Source of the DNA: Steinernema hermaphroditum
Lineage: Eukaryota > Nematoda > Chromadorea > Rhabditida > Steinernematidae
NCBI GenBank assembly: GCA_030435675.1
Contig: CM059625.1
Span: forward strand, 4,216,001-4,280,000
Reading direction: 5' to 3'
Length of the DNA: 64,000 nucleotides
Part shown: piece by piece, positions 25,524 through 38,756 of the stretch
How the letters are laid out: each line of letters starts with the position of its first letter
How positions within the stretch are numbered: position 1 is the stretch's first letter
Notes under the pieces: model-generated
Databases searched by the model: none
Seen by the model: the letters and a program-made list of their open reading frames with translations, nothing else
What the model was told of the DNA's origin: nothing
Program-made: the position numbers and the translations under genes

Positions 25524-28500
25524 ATTGCTTTCGTTTGTTGCCGTTCGGTAGGTTGAGATCAGAAGAAAATCAACCCGTAGACGCGATTGATCTGAAGGAG
25601 CATGGACATGAAAACACGGAATGGCTGGTAAACAGCACGCGCTCAATCACGAGATCAGCTGTTTTTCCACAACCTCTCTCGCAGCTGCTGCGAACGACAG
25701 CGCGGGAAAGAGTAAACACGTTCAAAACATGGAAGACGAATGCGGACGACGCCTGAGAAAGCGATGGGACTGACAAAGAAGAACGACTATTAACGCGTCC
25801 ATATGGTATGCAAATGCGACATAAAGAGGCAACAAGTGAGGAAAGGCAGGAACGTCCAGTGATCGGTGCGAACGGTGGGAACGTCCTGAAATGTGCGAAT
25901 GCGTCCGAGGAGCGGAACGTGTCTTCCTCTTCCTCGAAAAGGGCCGACTGAGTTGACGGAGCACGGCATGGCGAACGGTGCTTACTCGCAGAGGAGGGGC
26001 CATCGACCAGCGGAGTAAACAAACAACGCGGCCTTAGGCACGCGCGCTCAGCTGTTTTCTGCAGCCGCGCTGACCTCTGCGCGCACAGTCACAGCTGGAT
26101 CATCCGATCGCTGGGCGGCGCCCTCTGACAGCCGATGCGAGCACTCACATACACACACGCTGCGCGCAAAATTACCAGAGCATTGACCTCAGCCTTCGCG
26201 ATCGCCGAGATCCGCCCCGGCAAGTAAAAAAGCGACGGCCATAATGCGCTTGGTCGGTGGTTGGATAAATCATGATGACAGCGGAACTGGAATTAAAAGG
26301 CGAACAACGGCACTTGCCGCTTCATGGTAATAAAGCAAGGAGCAGTAAGGGGAAGAGACAAGCCCTCGCAAGCCGGGCTATCTACGCAGGTACATGCGCA
26401 CTATTGCAAGACCGCTGATGGGCATGGGCACATATACGACAATGCGAACTAAGCGATTTTTACCGGCTCGGTTACGATAAGCGCTATCCATTACCGCTGG
26501 GTGGCGTTGTCAGCTAATTTGTCTTGACACGCCACACTCATACATCAATTGCCAGAAAGAGCTGACACAAAAGAGTTTGAAATGATTGCGGTTGAAGGAT
26601 ACCCACAGCTGATAGGCCGATCAAGTCAATGGCGGCCCTGAAGAACGAAACAAAAACCGAGGTGTTCGCGTTCCACCTTCGGTCGTTCAACGACATCCAC
26701 CGTCGCTTGAGCGCATGCACACGCTTACGCGCGATGCCGAACCCTGCAGCCGCAATGTGAAGGTCACGCGGCCGAACGAAATCGCTTGTTCCATCTGACA
26801 CAAAAGACGTCGAAATTAGACTAACCTACATTACAAAAAAAATCAAATGCTCCACTCGCTTATTCACTTCCCCGCGCTTGCTTGTCTGTCTACACTTTCG
26901 CTGTCGTTGACCTCCGGCCGCGTCCGCCGCTCAAAAGCGAACGAAGGTGATAAAAATGCGGAAAATCAGGTAAACAGGAGCGAGCCGCGGGTGGGAACGA
27001 AAACATCGTTTCGTTTGAAATAATGTCATTGCATTAAGTGACAAATTTGCTTTGCCTCATTTGCTATTTGTAGGGTCATTTGCAAAACAAAATACTAGTG
27101 ACAACAGGGAAATGTTACATAGAAAGCTGGCAAAAAAATGTCCTTCTTTTGTCAATTCATATCTCAATTTTTAAACCACCTGTTTGTCAATTGCCTCAAT
27201 GTCGTGAGTTCTACTTAACGTTTTAGAAATAAGAAGTGTTTCCCTTTCCCAGCGGATCATTCAAGAATGAGTCGGCAACCTTAACATTTGGATCCCTCGC
27301 TTCGTCTCATAACAAATCAAAAACCACCGGATGACTGACCCTCTTCCCACGATCATTTGCCTTCAGACTCCTCATCCCGTGCCATCAACACCCGCCACTC
27401 CCGGCGCCACTTCCACAACCTGTACTAGCCAAGGTTACTGTCGAGAAAAGTGCCGTTCAATGACCTCGTTTCCGTCTCACCGCTAAATTCACTCTCTCTC
27501 CACATTTAGCCGCATTGTATTATGCACAAAGGCGTGAACAACGTGCTTACCACCCACCACGTTCGACGAGTGTCGAGAGCGCGTACGAGACGAAAAGCCA
27601 CATCAATCAAAGAAACGACCGTCCGCAAAACGCAAAAACCTGTTTGGCGTAATTTAGCAGCAGTAAAAAATTATAAATGCGGATGAGAAGAGTTCATCGG
27701 GCAGACGTTCGGGTGGCGGTTTTGGGTCCATCCGCCCGCCGCAAAAAAAGGCAAAAAAACGTCTGCTCGTAGTTGGAGATTAGCGTTGTTACGGTAGGCG
27801 TCACCGTCAAATATTGGTCCTGACAGCGGTGGGTACGAGGAAGCGCCTGTTACCGATTGACCCCACGACAAGCGCGGACACAAAAAGGACACTTTTTGAG
27901 CGGAAGCGCGAACTGACAAACTTTTATTTACAAAGTGCATTTGGGCGTCTCCATTTCGCTTACCCTGCAAATGTATGCCTATCCGTCTTATCTCTGAGCG
28001 TCAGAGCAAAAAAATGCATCGGAGCCATCATCTCCGGCTGTAAAGAGTGTGACGACGCCATTTGCTGCTCGAGCAAAAAGCGATTACGTCGATTTCTCCG
28101 GAACTTTGGGCAATTCTCAAGACGATCGATCCGCGCGTGGCGATGCCTAATCCGAAGCGACTTTCGCGCCGTGGCCTTCCGCCGCCGCTGCTGACAGTTT
28201 CGCTCGCAACTAGTCAAGGTTTCGATGATGCCCCAATTAATGACGGCCGAAAATATCGCAAATCTGTCCTCTAAATCAGCAGTCGCGTTTTTGCCGCGCT
28301 TCCAACGGCGCCACGCAAGTTCAGACGAACTTCTAAGGTCAAAAGCGCTGGAAGTGGAAAGGTGAACGGCCAGAGCACACTTCATAGACGCGCGCCTTTG
28401 CAATCTTCGCTCTTTGACGGCGCTGAAAATAGTAAGAGCGCGAATGAAGTTCAACCTGTTGCCGACACGGGCCGACAGGGAATTGTTTTGTCGGCCGCTT

Positions 28501-31500
28501 GGCGAAGAATACCGGCATAAAGTAAACATAGACATAGTGTCGCGGGAAGTTTTGCATCGGGTAAGTGGAATGGAACAAACGAGGTTAAATGAGGCGCAGT
28601 TGTGGCGCCAACGTGGCCTACAGGAAGACAGTTCAAAATCGAACAAACAGTGGTGATGTCGACGTTTGCCGACGTTTGCTCAAGCGACAGTCATATTTAA
28701 CCACCCTTCTTTAAGACCGTTTCAACCATCAAAACACAGTTAAATAAACCATATTTTATCGATTAGGGTATCAATATATCGAATGATCATGGCAAAAACA
28801 AAATGTTCATACTGAGCTTTAAAATGGGCGGAATCCTCAGTATCTAAAACTAGTTTGGTGGTAAAATAATCGGGGTTTTGCGGTTTTGCTTTACATCTGT
28901 CTCTGTCCTTTACCATTGATTGTTATTATGAGGAGAACGGCAAAAATGGTTAAAATGATGCTGCTTTCAATGTTCTAGTGAAATGGTGTTTTTTACCTCA
29001 CACGTATGTTTAGTAGTTTAGAAAGCTAGAGCTAGTCAAAGAGGCTCAGTTGTCTTTAGCCCTTCTAGGAGTTTCATCACACAATCAATTATTATGGAAG
29101 GATCTACGGTATCCATATCATGAACGAGTCACATGATGAATTAAAAGAGTTACTGATCAAAGACAGCCAGTCCTCCGAAAACCAGGCTCATCAACCATCT
29201 GGAATAAGGCGTCAAGTGGAGAACGCCTTAAATCCTACAAGCCGTGTTCTCTCATGCTAATTTCGGAATTAATTGAATAGGCAAGTTCGTTTTTTCCATT
29301 GTAATTTGGAAAATTATGGGTATTTTCGCAGCCTAAAAGTGGACTAGTGCGCGAACTCAATCACGCGTGGTTAGTTTGAGCTCTTCGAAAGAGTAATTAC
29401 CTCCTTGTTGCTAAGATATCCACAAGAAAGAGGTTAAAGATAGCACTACTAAAGCTTTGCCATAACGACTGCGAAAAATTGTCGAATCGTAGGTGAAAGG
29501 TAGTCGCGACAAAAAGAGCATATCAGTAAATACTGGTCCTTGAAAACCTACAGCCCTAGCACTTACGTCACGGGTCTTTAATTATATTACTGACTTCTGT
29601 TTTTAGTGTAATTTTTCTTAAGAATGACTAAGCTCAAAAAGAACAATGTTTATTGCGATAATTCCCACGAGTCATGGAAAGATTCACAATTTAAGGGCGA
29701 GATTATAAATTGATAAAAACGGGCAAACTTGATAATAAAAGATACTGCTGCAAAACGAAGGTCATCTTTTGATCAGCGCAGTCAATTTATCATAAGATCA
29801 GCTGTCACACATATCTAGCAAGCCCTGAACTTAATGCCAAAGGGCAAACACATAATCCGCTCCCTAAAGTGATCTAAAAACCGTCGCAAAAAGGTCGCTT
29901 TGCAAAAGAAATGAAATGAGAGAATATGAGCAAAACGCCGTTGCCGTCCGGGGGCCCACACCCAGAACTTTGCGTCTGGAGGACTGGCTCGAGGCAAGAG
30001 TGGGGTGCGCGCGCGCACGCAGTGGTCATCGCGACGTTCATCGGTCGGTCGGTCGTCGTCGCGCCGATCGCAAAGGGTCTCCAAGTGGCGCTGCTGGCGG
30101 CGGTAGCGTACCAGTCGGTGCGACTATCATTAAGTGAGCGGGCGAGAGAGTGCGCGTTTCGAGGTGGGCGATTAGGGAAAAAAAGAGAAGAAAGCCGCCG
30201 AAGACAAACTGCTGGTCCATTTTTTGCACAAATGCTGTTTTCCAGATCTGATCCACCGGTGATTTAGTCATAAATCCCTATAGCCTCAATGGCTCCGCAT
30301 TTAAGACCTCTACCGTACGCCAGAAGATCTCCAGAGGTGAACTTTCTGAGCGATGCAAAGAGAAGAATCGTGGCGAGACTGAGACACAGATACACTGCAT
30401 GCACTTACTCATAAATTCCGCCTTTTTAAGGAGCAGAACCGAATAAAGTGCTTATCGCGGACAAGTGACGTCATCATTTGGCACGCGCCCGTGCCATCTC
30501 GTGTCGCTGGCACAAAAAAATTCGGCCGAGCTGCTGCGGCGAACCACCACGACGGTTGCGTGAGGGCCGCAATGGAGAGCGGTCGAGACGAGCGGCGAAA
30601 CCGATCGGAGACGATGACTCGTCGTTGCCGAAAAATGTCGAAAGACAAGCGGGCATATATTTGGTTTGCCCACTTCTAGGTGGCACTGGACTGGAGTGTT
30701 TGGTGAACGGCAAAAAACGGCTTTTGTGGGATATTGGATTTTCGGATCGAATGTCATTAGGGCGCACGCGTTTAGGAATCTATATGATACTACATTTTAG
30801 TTTTTCCAAAGGGATTGTTTTTGTCCTTATTTTCGTAAAGTGTTTGTCATAGTACAAAATAAAAGACTATCATAAAGGTTTATCACGACTATCAAGATAA
30901 TTACAATACTATTTCAGTCCACAAGTCACACACCAGAGTTTGCTAGTAAATTTCGGTCATAAGCACCCACGATCCGAACTGTGGCCCACTGAATCTATCA
31001 AGAAGTTATATAGTCAGTGAATGTCATCAATTGTAAACGTGTAATACAAGGAATAGATCATTTACATGAACGAGAATAAATATAAGGCCATATGTCCTTT
31101 CGTGTTGTATCAGATGCTTGTCAAAGCTGTATGGAAACGCCGCAACTGAACTAACAGATCATCCCAAGGCGACAAAGTCGCGACGACCATAACTCAACAG
31201 TAAGTCTATAAAAAAGGATTGAACAGGGATGATGTGAGATTAACAGGTCTCATATGAATGTTAATTTTGTACGGAATAGTTACCTATTTTGCATTGTACA
31301 GTTAACCTAATTCCTGCAAGTTTTTGTAAATCTTCGCATATATTTGTACAATAGCCTCAACCAAAAAACAGCACCAGTGATTAATGCTATAGAACAGGAA
31401 AACCGAAGCACTTCTGAAATCGGTGGATAGTAACCTCGTAGAAATCTGCTAGTAACCGGAACTTGGGAATGCTGTACCCCCAATAGCATCGAGAACAAGA

Positions 31501-32094
31501 TGCATGACAGCATTGGGCTGAGTGAGAAGCGATCCGGTTGAGGTTCGCCCACGCTCTGAGGACACCAAGATCTAACTTTAGCGCCGAGCATCCATTTCTC
31601 GGAAGTAGTGCGAGCTCTGAAGACTTGTGTCATAACTTGTGAAGTCCCTTGTGTCATAACCGTCCCGATATGAAGGAATTTTTTCGCTATTTCTAGAATT
31701 TCAATAACTTCCACGTGTGGCGTAAGGTGCGTCGCCACCAACAACGCTACGAAGCTGGACGCTGGACCGCGAACAAAGTAACTTACCTACTTTAGCACGA
31801 AACGAATTCACCCACTTCGTGAAGCACCGTTTCTGTTCTTTACATGGGAAGGATCAAGTATGTGCTTTCTGAAGCTTGGTGTAAATGCAGTGCTGACCAT
31901 ATCCTTATGAGCTTTTGGATTTCACAATACAAGTGGTTTATTCTACTAACAAGAGAGTATTTTTGGTATGCAACAGCAAGACACAGATGTGTTTACAATT
32001 TGCTGACACCGAGATGGGTAGTTACCTATGAAATGAGGAATCACAAACAACCGGATTGTTCAACAAAATACAGCAAGTGGTGAGAGCGTTATCT
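25524..32094. other. 6.5 kb intergenic, CpG-rich blocks, no supported gene
   Basis: Upstream of the four-TM gene, about 25600-26230 and 26880-28650 are CpG-rich and open on both strands, including a 228-codon minus frame at 27960-28646 without ATG start or domain. About 29900-30680 is similar. 28700-29800 and 30800-31300 are AT-rich. A minus frame at 31307-31744 contains a hydrophobic stretch but sits in repeat-like sequence. I could not build a spliced gene here. Regulatory DNA or non-coding RNA is possible. Confidence 0.5.
31937..31942 (-). terminator. Polyadenylation signal AATAAA
   Basis: AATAAA on the minus strand about 155 nt past the stop codon of the proteoglycan-like gene at 32095-35589. 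Confidence 0.5.
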
Positions 32095-35000
32095 TCACAT
32101 GACGAACGCGGCTGCCACAATGGCGAGACCGAGCGAAAGAGTGGCCTTGAGTGAGTTGGAAGTCTGGGCAGCAACAACGTGCTCCGCGACGTTCTTCCGG
32201 ATCTGAGCATCGTAGTAGGGCCATTCCATGACGTCAGATGAATCAGTGGGAAGGACCTTGAAGCGCTCGTCTGCCTTGTTCTCATAGAAGCCACCTGCAA
32301 GCAGATAGTCATTCAAGACCAGTAGCCTATTATACCGTAGGGCCATAGATCGTCATGCGGCTTCTTAGTGGTGGTTGACGAAGGCTCCGGCAAGCTTCTC
32401 ATACTCTTGCGATCCGTCATCATCATGCTGAACATGTCGATGGCCTTGTGGCGTACAAATGTGGGATCTTGGAATGGAGGATAGGGAGTGTCTAAACAAC
32501 GATGATTTTCGGCACATTAAAATCACCAATTAGAAACTCATACCGTTTTCGATTAGCCAAGCAGGACGACCAGTGACCGACGACAAAGAGTATTCTGAAG
32601 GAGTGTAAGTGAAAAGATTTGGCTTGGTGGTAGGAACTCTTTGCGTCGTCGTAGTGTGGATTTTAGGGCATTTGCAGGGTACACTAGTCGTGGTCTCTGT
32701 TTTCTCGATCTTTTCTTCAGAATAGAGATGCGGAGACTGTTGTTCGCTGGACTCGTCGTCGGTTAGAATCGAGGTCTCTTTTGAGTCTTCTCCAATAGTC
32801 TCGATGATGATGATTTTTGGAGTAGTTGACATTTCCATCATGGGTTCTTCCATCGCGTCTTCACTCACAATTTTGGGCTTTTCACCTTCTTCAGGAATGA
32901 CTCCTACGATTGCCTTCTCGATAACTACGTCAGCCGGAGTAGTGTTCGAGGCTGCTGGCTTTTGAACTTCCTCAACGCTGCCCTCACCTTCAGAGAACCA
33001 TTCTAAATGTGATTGTTACAGCGACTTAAATCCACTTTAGTAAACGTACTGCTCTCGAGCGATTTGTCCTCAGCCGCACCATTCGGTAGGTGAGTAGTCG
33101 TTGGTGAACGATCGTTGACAGCCACAACAGCGACCATGGTTGTTAGTTGATAGTCGTCCAACTCCACCGAGTGGAGTTTGTTTTCTTTCGCTTTAGTAAT
33201 TTCCTGAGATTCGTCGTAGTGGCTGCTCGGGGTTGTCGAAAGCGGTTTTTTTTCTGTAAGCGCTTGTAAAATTAATAAATATACAAAGTATCCTGTTGTT
33301 ATTGTGTGTGGTAGATCAGTCGCACCTGTCCTTTTACACCACTATTGAAGAAGGGACTTACCAATAGACCTATGGAGCACTGGCCCGTCACCAACATGAC
33401 TCGGAGTATCGCTGTCTACCACTTTTCCAAAAGAAACCACATCTTCACTTTCGGTTGTAGTCGATCCAGTAGTAGTATATTCAGTTGTCGATTCCACTTC
33501 CGATGACACCAAGACGGATGCTGATCGTTCGGTTCCATGTTCCACATTAGCAAAGCCAGGAGTTGTCGGCGGTTCTTCCAATATCCCAGAAGATGATGTT
33601 GACTGTTCGTGCTTTCGAGTGCTCATTTCAGTGTGTCCGTTACCATTAGAAAATTCAGCTAAAGTCGGAGTTTTCATAATTCTTACTACGATTTAGGCCA
33701 CCTTTGGTTAGTTCCGAGGTCTTCACATTCTGCGTAGGAGCCTTCGACGTCAGGTCATAGTCTAATGTCGTTGAATTCGGTAGTTCCAAAACGTCATCAT
33801 CTGTCTCACTGTTCTCCTTTTCCTTTTCCTCTTTTTCCTCCGCTGAAAGAGACACTTAAGTGAAGCACTTCCATTCCCTGCAACCCACCCTCCTCTGCAA
33901 GAGATTGGTCGATGGCGTGCATGACCTCAGCGACTGTTTTCGTCAACGAATCGGAGATTTCGATGTTCTCTGTAATACCAAAATACGCAGTAACCAGACA
34001 GATATATGTACCTGTGCTGTTTCCAGGAGTAGTCGTGAATTCTGACTCATAGTCATCATCGTCGTATTCCTGCTCATCTTGCCGTTCAACTTTTGTCATC
34101 ACAGCATCAATTAGTTTGTTTTTTTTGCGCAACTTCTCCAGAAACTCGTGAGTTTCCTCTGCCCTGCTGTGGTTATGTCGCATGCGATTAATTTCCAAAG
34201 CATCCGTCACATAATCCAGATTGTGGTCGTCGTTTTCCTCATCTTGATATTCACCGTCGCCGTCTGTTTCAAGCACCTCATCCGAGAAGTCAGTTGAATT
34301 GAATTCATCACGCCGTTCGGGCAGAACTGAAAGCATTTGGAACTCATTAACTGATTAAGAGAGTTATTCGTGCTGTTCGAAAAGCTACATTCAAAATGTA
34401 GGGAACTCTATCCCTTATCGTCGGTTGTTGACCCACTCAATACATGAAATGGTCATAGAAGAACCTTTGTAACTGTAATGCTCTTGCACTGAAATATGTA
34501 GCCGACCCACAACCCCTACGTCCTCTGTGCTCCTCACCTGGTTTAGTGTAGTTAAGGATTTCGGCCAAAGTCGTATGTTTCGTAGGAACGGTGTCCGACG
34601 AATCCTCTTGTTCCAAATCCTCCTCGAGCTCATCGGCTAAAAAAGTAACTTTTCATTTCAGCAGCTTATACTAATCCTACCGTATTCTTCTTCCGCGGTG
34701 TCAGCACCTTGAACGGATGTGTTGTTCTTTGTTACGGTTACGGTAGCTGAGGTGGAATGGAAATGTTCGCCGCTTCCCTCAAAGACGTCCTGACCGGAAG
34801 ATTCGAGATAGACTAAAGAATGTGAGTATAGGTTGGTCTCTTTTTCAAACCTTTCTTTTGCGATCGCTTTTGGAAGCTGCTGTCGATCATGTAGCCGTGT
34901 TCGAAAAGCTCTTCACTGAGTTCGGACATCTGAGGAACCGTTTCGCGACCACTGTCTCCGAGCTGCTCCAACTGTCCACTTCCTTCTCCAGAGCTTTCGC

Positions 35001-35589
35001 CGCTTCCTTCTCCACTACCTTCACCGCTGCCCTCGCCACTTGAATCGATGCCTAGAACAATGAGCAATTGCTTGAATGCCACCAGCATTGGACTACCTTC
35101 CTGACCAGAGGACTGGACGCGATCGATGGTTTGTCCTCCATTTCCAGATCCGTCTATGGTCTTCACTTCGTCTTTGGCAGCTACGGTACTCGTTGTCGTC
35201 TCCAAGAGGAAGTCCTGATGTAAGCCGAGTTTTTCGCTGACAGATGGTTGATTGTTGCTGATTGTTGTCCCTGGAGGTATTCATGTATTAGGGTGGACTG
35301 TGCATCATTTACCGTTTTGGATTGCGTTGGAGATTCTAGCATTGCTATCCACCCTCGTCGAAACGTTGACACCCACTAGCGCTGAGGCCTGCTGCACGGG
35401 AACAATAGCATAGCCTACGGTGGATGTCTGACGCTCGCGATCGACAATGTTGTTATTTACTGGTCCAGCACCACCTGTACTTTCGCTTTAAAAACAGCAC
35501 GTCTATATTCCACACATACCGTAACCCGCCCAGAAGAGCAAAACGAGGACGATTGCCGGCAGGTAGCGCGTCATTGTTAAGCTGTTCAT
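32095..35589 (-). CDS. GPI-anchored acidic proteoglycan-like surface protein, 896 aa
   Basis: Fourteen exons join in phase: complement of 35520-35589, 35313-35474, 35097-35270, 34851-35051, 34681-34812, 34538-34636, 34012-34326, 33889-33969, 33702-33842, 33362-33658, 33050-33253, 32544-33002, 32336-32491 and 32095-32294. Every one of the 13 introns is phase 1. The protein starts with a signal peptide (MNSLTMTRYLPAIVLVLLFW). Exon 4 carries SSGEGSGEGSG repeats flanked by acid, the usual site for chondroitin/heparan sulphate on Ser. The rest is rich in Asp/Glu, Ser and Thr, with several N-glycosylation sequons and Thr runs suggesting O-glycans. The end (AAQTSNSLKATLS followed by LGLAIVAAAFVM) has the small-residue site plus hydrophobic tail of a GPI signal. 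It should lie at the outer cell surface. No folded domain or named family is recognised. Intron 4 (34813-34850) is only 38 bp. Confidence 0.87.
35052..35096 (-). other. 45-nt stop-free intron (intron 3) in the proteoglycan-like gene
   Basis: This intron has GTAGTC and TTCTAG ends, is a multiple of three and has no stop in the coding frame. Retention would insert 15 mostly hydrophobic residues (including VAFKQLLIVLG) just before the SGEGSG repeats. Removal is assumed in the 896-residue model. Confidence 0.6.
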
Positions 35590-38501
35590 CCAGTCCAAAG
35601 ACACCTTGTGCAGAACACGGAAGATGCCCTGCAATGGAGTATTGCGCGCAACGAAGAAGAAACCCGAATGCACGAACGCTGAGGCAAAGAAGCGAAGCCC
35701 GAGATAACGTCAATTGACGTGGCACGTATAACATACATCTTATAAGTGGTTGAACAATATTGGGAAATAACAAGGAATCAAGGAACAACTACTGTTGTTC
35801 ATCCCTGAACACATCGCCTCGCACCTCTCTTTCAACCATGTACAGACGGCAACCTAAAAAGGAGGGCCGATGGCAGCGAGCGTGATGCACCGCCGAAGGA
35901 ACGCCGATCGGGCCACCTATCAAAGTCGATTGATTTGATGGCTCTGTGAAAGCGAGACGATGAGCGAGGAAAAACAAGAGGAGGAGCTACGTGTTGAAAA
36001 AGAGAGCAAAAAAAGTTGCCGCGCAAGTGTCCACAGGCGGCGCGATCATTCGCGTCTGCGCCACGGGCCTATCACCTGATTACGGAGATAGACGACCAAG
36101 TCATCCACAAGCACTTCCAAGAACAGTTAGTATGAGTGGTCGGATCCCCTACGGCTACGCGAGGGAAACAACCACATAGGCAAGGAGAATCGGTTTATAT
36201 GATCATCGGTGATGCTCAGATTAGTCTTATCCGTCGGATATTATGCAGAACGGCCCCAAGTATAGGTACTTGTTGACTACAATCCATCTGCGCTCAGAGA
36301 ACGCAAATGCTTAAAAGTATTGGTCTGCGTGCTATTGAATGTATTTCGAAATAATTTCCCTTTCAATTAGGTGGTAAATAGGTGATCTTTATGTGGTTCT
36401 GTACGCGGGGTATAGAGCCAATTCATCGGGTACGCACCACGATATTTCTAATGCCGAAGATTATACCGATGACGAAAAATTGAGCCGGCTCTGGAGGCGA
36501 TAGGGGAGGGTAAAAGGAAAGGAGTAGCACCGCTCTAATCAACCCCATTAGGACTCGACACAGCAAGATCACAGAGCACTTGATGACTAGCCTATCAATT
36601 TCCCGCCATGAATAAACTTAACACGTAATGACTGTCGTTAATCGCGTTTTATTCTACCTCGCCTCATCAAAAACACAAGAACGCCCGACCAAAGACATCT
36701 CCTTGAATGAGCGTTAAAGAACTGTTGGTGAGTGGGACGGCCAAAAGAATGCGTAGGATGTTATGGCAGAAAACCGACAAAGAATGAATGACTAGGTAAG
36801 GGTAAGCTGCCGTCGGAGACATCCGATCGAGGGAAAACAAAGAAAAAAGAGAATAGACCATCATATGAGAAGCTTCAAAGCTCAAATGCCAGGATACATA
36901 TAAAGATATTAGGCGCACCGACTGGATAAACCTAATCCTCGTTTCTTCAAAAATAGCGCAGCGCACTTGGCATAAACGGATATCACATGTTGGTTGGCAT
37001 TCTGCGGTCATCTATCGGACGATTGTGGGTTTACGTTGCGTTTCGCCGTCCTGTAATCTGTAGATCTGCGACAACGGAAGCAAAACATATAGCGCCTGCC
37101 GCCTTTAGAGACAAATTCTTCCAGCCGAACTGCGGATGCCCGCCCGTTCATGTTTCTTCCGGTGCGGCGCCATGTCAACTTGGTTGTTATTAGAAGACCG
37201 CCGAATTCCCATAGTGGCAAGGAATGTGGCCGCCTTATCCCACGCTTCTGTCACCGTCGGGCTATTGTGAAAGCAACTTGGATGCCCCAGACGTTTCCCA
37301 GACGGGCGCTTTCTGCAGAAGCTGTCTGCACCTTTCGGCGGTAGCCTGCTGCGCGCAGCTCCTCATGAATCACGCAGTCGCCGCTTGCAGAATCCCAGAC
37401 GCGTACGAGCGAAATCGGAGTTTTTTTTACGTTCGGATGCGACAAAGTGCAACGGCCAAGCGCGTAATTGTAACAAAACCAGGCTGCAAACGAGACGCCG
37501 CTTCCGACGGCGGAATGCGAGGTTGTGTGATCTGCGCGAACGGTATGCTAATGAGATGGCGGGGCGACATAGTGCAAAGACAGAGGCGGCATGGGAACGT
37601 TTTGTAAAGCGGACAGTCGCATGTTGAACGAAGAGCGAACAAAGAGGAGACAGGGGACACGAAGATGGAGCGTTGACGGCTGACGTCAAACAAACACCTA
37701 AAGACAAGAAGGCCTAATGACTCGGTGTCCTGGATTGTTCCACAAAGGGAATACTGACTTAAGCTACAATTAAGGAGCGTATATGATAAATGATGGCAGT
37801 TGTTTTTGATTGCTGCACGTCACCATAAAAACCAATTCTTCGCTAAGGATGACTGTTTGATTCAGTTTACTGTACTCGCTGTCGCCGCTGTCGCCTTACC
37901 AAAACGAGGAAGACTCTGATAGAGAAACGAGCAGGGACGATCCCCGTAGGCCATCGTGAGCTTGTAAGCCTATGCATGGAACTAGCTGCCGTCGCTCACA
38001 CGTGAGCAAGAAAATGAGGTTTAAACGTTGATATGATCCGAGTCGCTAATGGATACAATGGTGGATGCGAATGATGTATGATTGGGTAGCGCTTCCCAGA
38101 TTTTAGACCCTGGCTCAAATCATTCATGTGTTTCGTTCTCACAGAGAACAAATAACAGAACAAAAACAAGCACTACTAACTATGCCATTCAAATTACACG
38201 GCGAAATGACACTAAACTGATGTGTATCACTATGTAGATGTCCACACTGAAACCTTTTATTCTCGCTCATTGGTGCGGTCAGCGTGTAGCATCCTGGATT
38301 GTTCCGTTGTCAGTTCGGATATAACTATCGAACGACAAAATTACAATACAGGACTGTATCAAATGAAGTTCAGCTCTGATCTCATAATGCACAACAAATA
38401 ACCGCAGATCACCGAAGTCACTGGTTGTCCTCCTTCTTCGGCGAGCGCAAGATGTCGCAGTTGAAAATAACTGTCCCATCAATGTTTGTATCCCATCATC
38501 A

Positions 38502-38756
38502 TCAATGAGTCCGGAAGTAGCTCGATGGCGGAGCCCAGTGGGCAAAACGGAAACCCATACTGAAGCAACTGGCTGCGCAAAGTTCGGAGTTGGAGCGGAT
38601 CTTCAGCTTGCGAGTGGCGGGTGGTCGGAACGGTCTTCTGACGGTGTTCCTGGCGAGATGTAGTTCGTTCGTTCCACGTTCCATGCCAACCACAACAGAT
38701 TGGAACGGGACGATCATTGCGCTAACGACGACGGCCAAGAACACCCACTCACTCAA
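38502..38756 (-). other. Possible exon of a secreted peptide gene
   Basis: The frame reads EWVFLAVVVSAMIVPFQSVV, which looks like a signal peptide, followed by basic residues (RRPFRPPATRK) and SELCAASCF, and ends at TGA. It has no upstream ATG; the frame opens after a CTCTCTCAG acceptor at about 38764. It would need an upstream first exon, or use of the internal ATG at residue 14. No family is recognised and this could be chance. Confidence 0.25.

Noticed and set aside
27960..28646. 228-codon open frame on the minus strand
   Set aside because: No ATG at its start, arginine-rich composition explained by CpG-rich DNA, opposite strand also open, no domain and no fitting splice partners.
30478..30852. 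124-codon plus-strand ORF
   Set aside because: No ATG at the start, overlapping open antisense frames, no domain.
33842..33889. Continuous reading through the GTGTCTCTTTCAG at 33843-33855 as coding sequence
   Set aside because: That frame stops soon after; a 46-bp GT-AG intron (33843-33888) keeps the phase-1 pattern and a long downstream frame.
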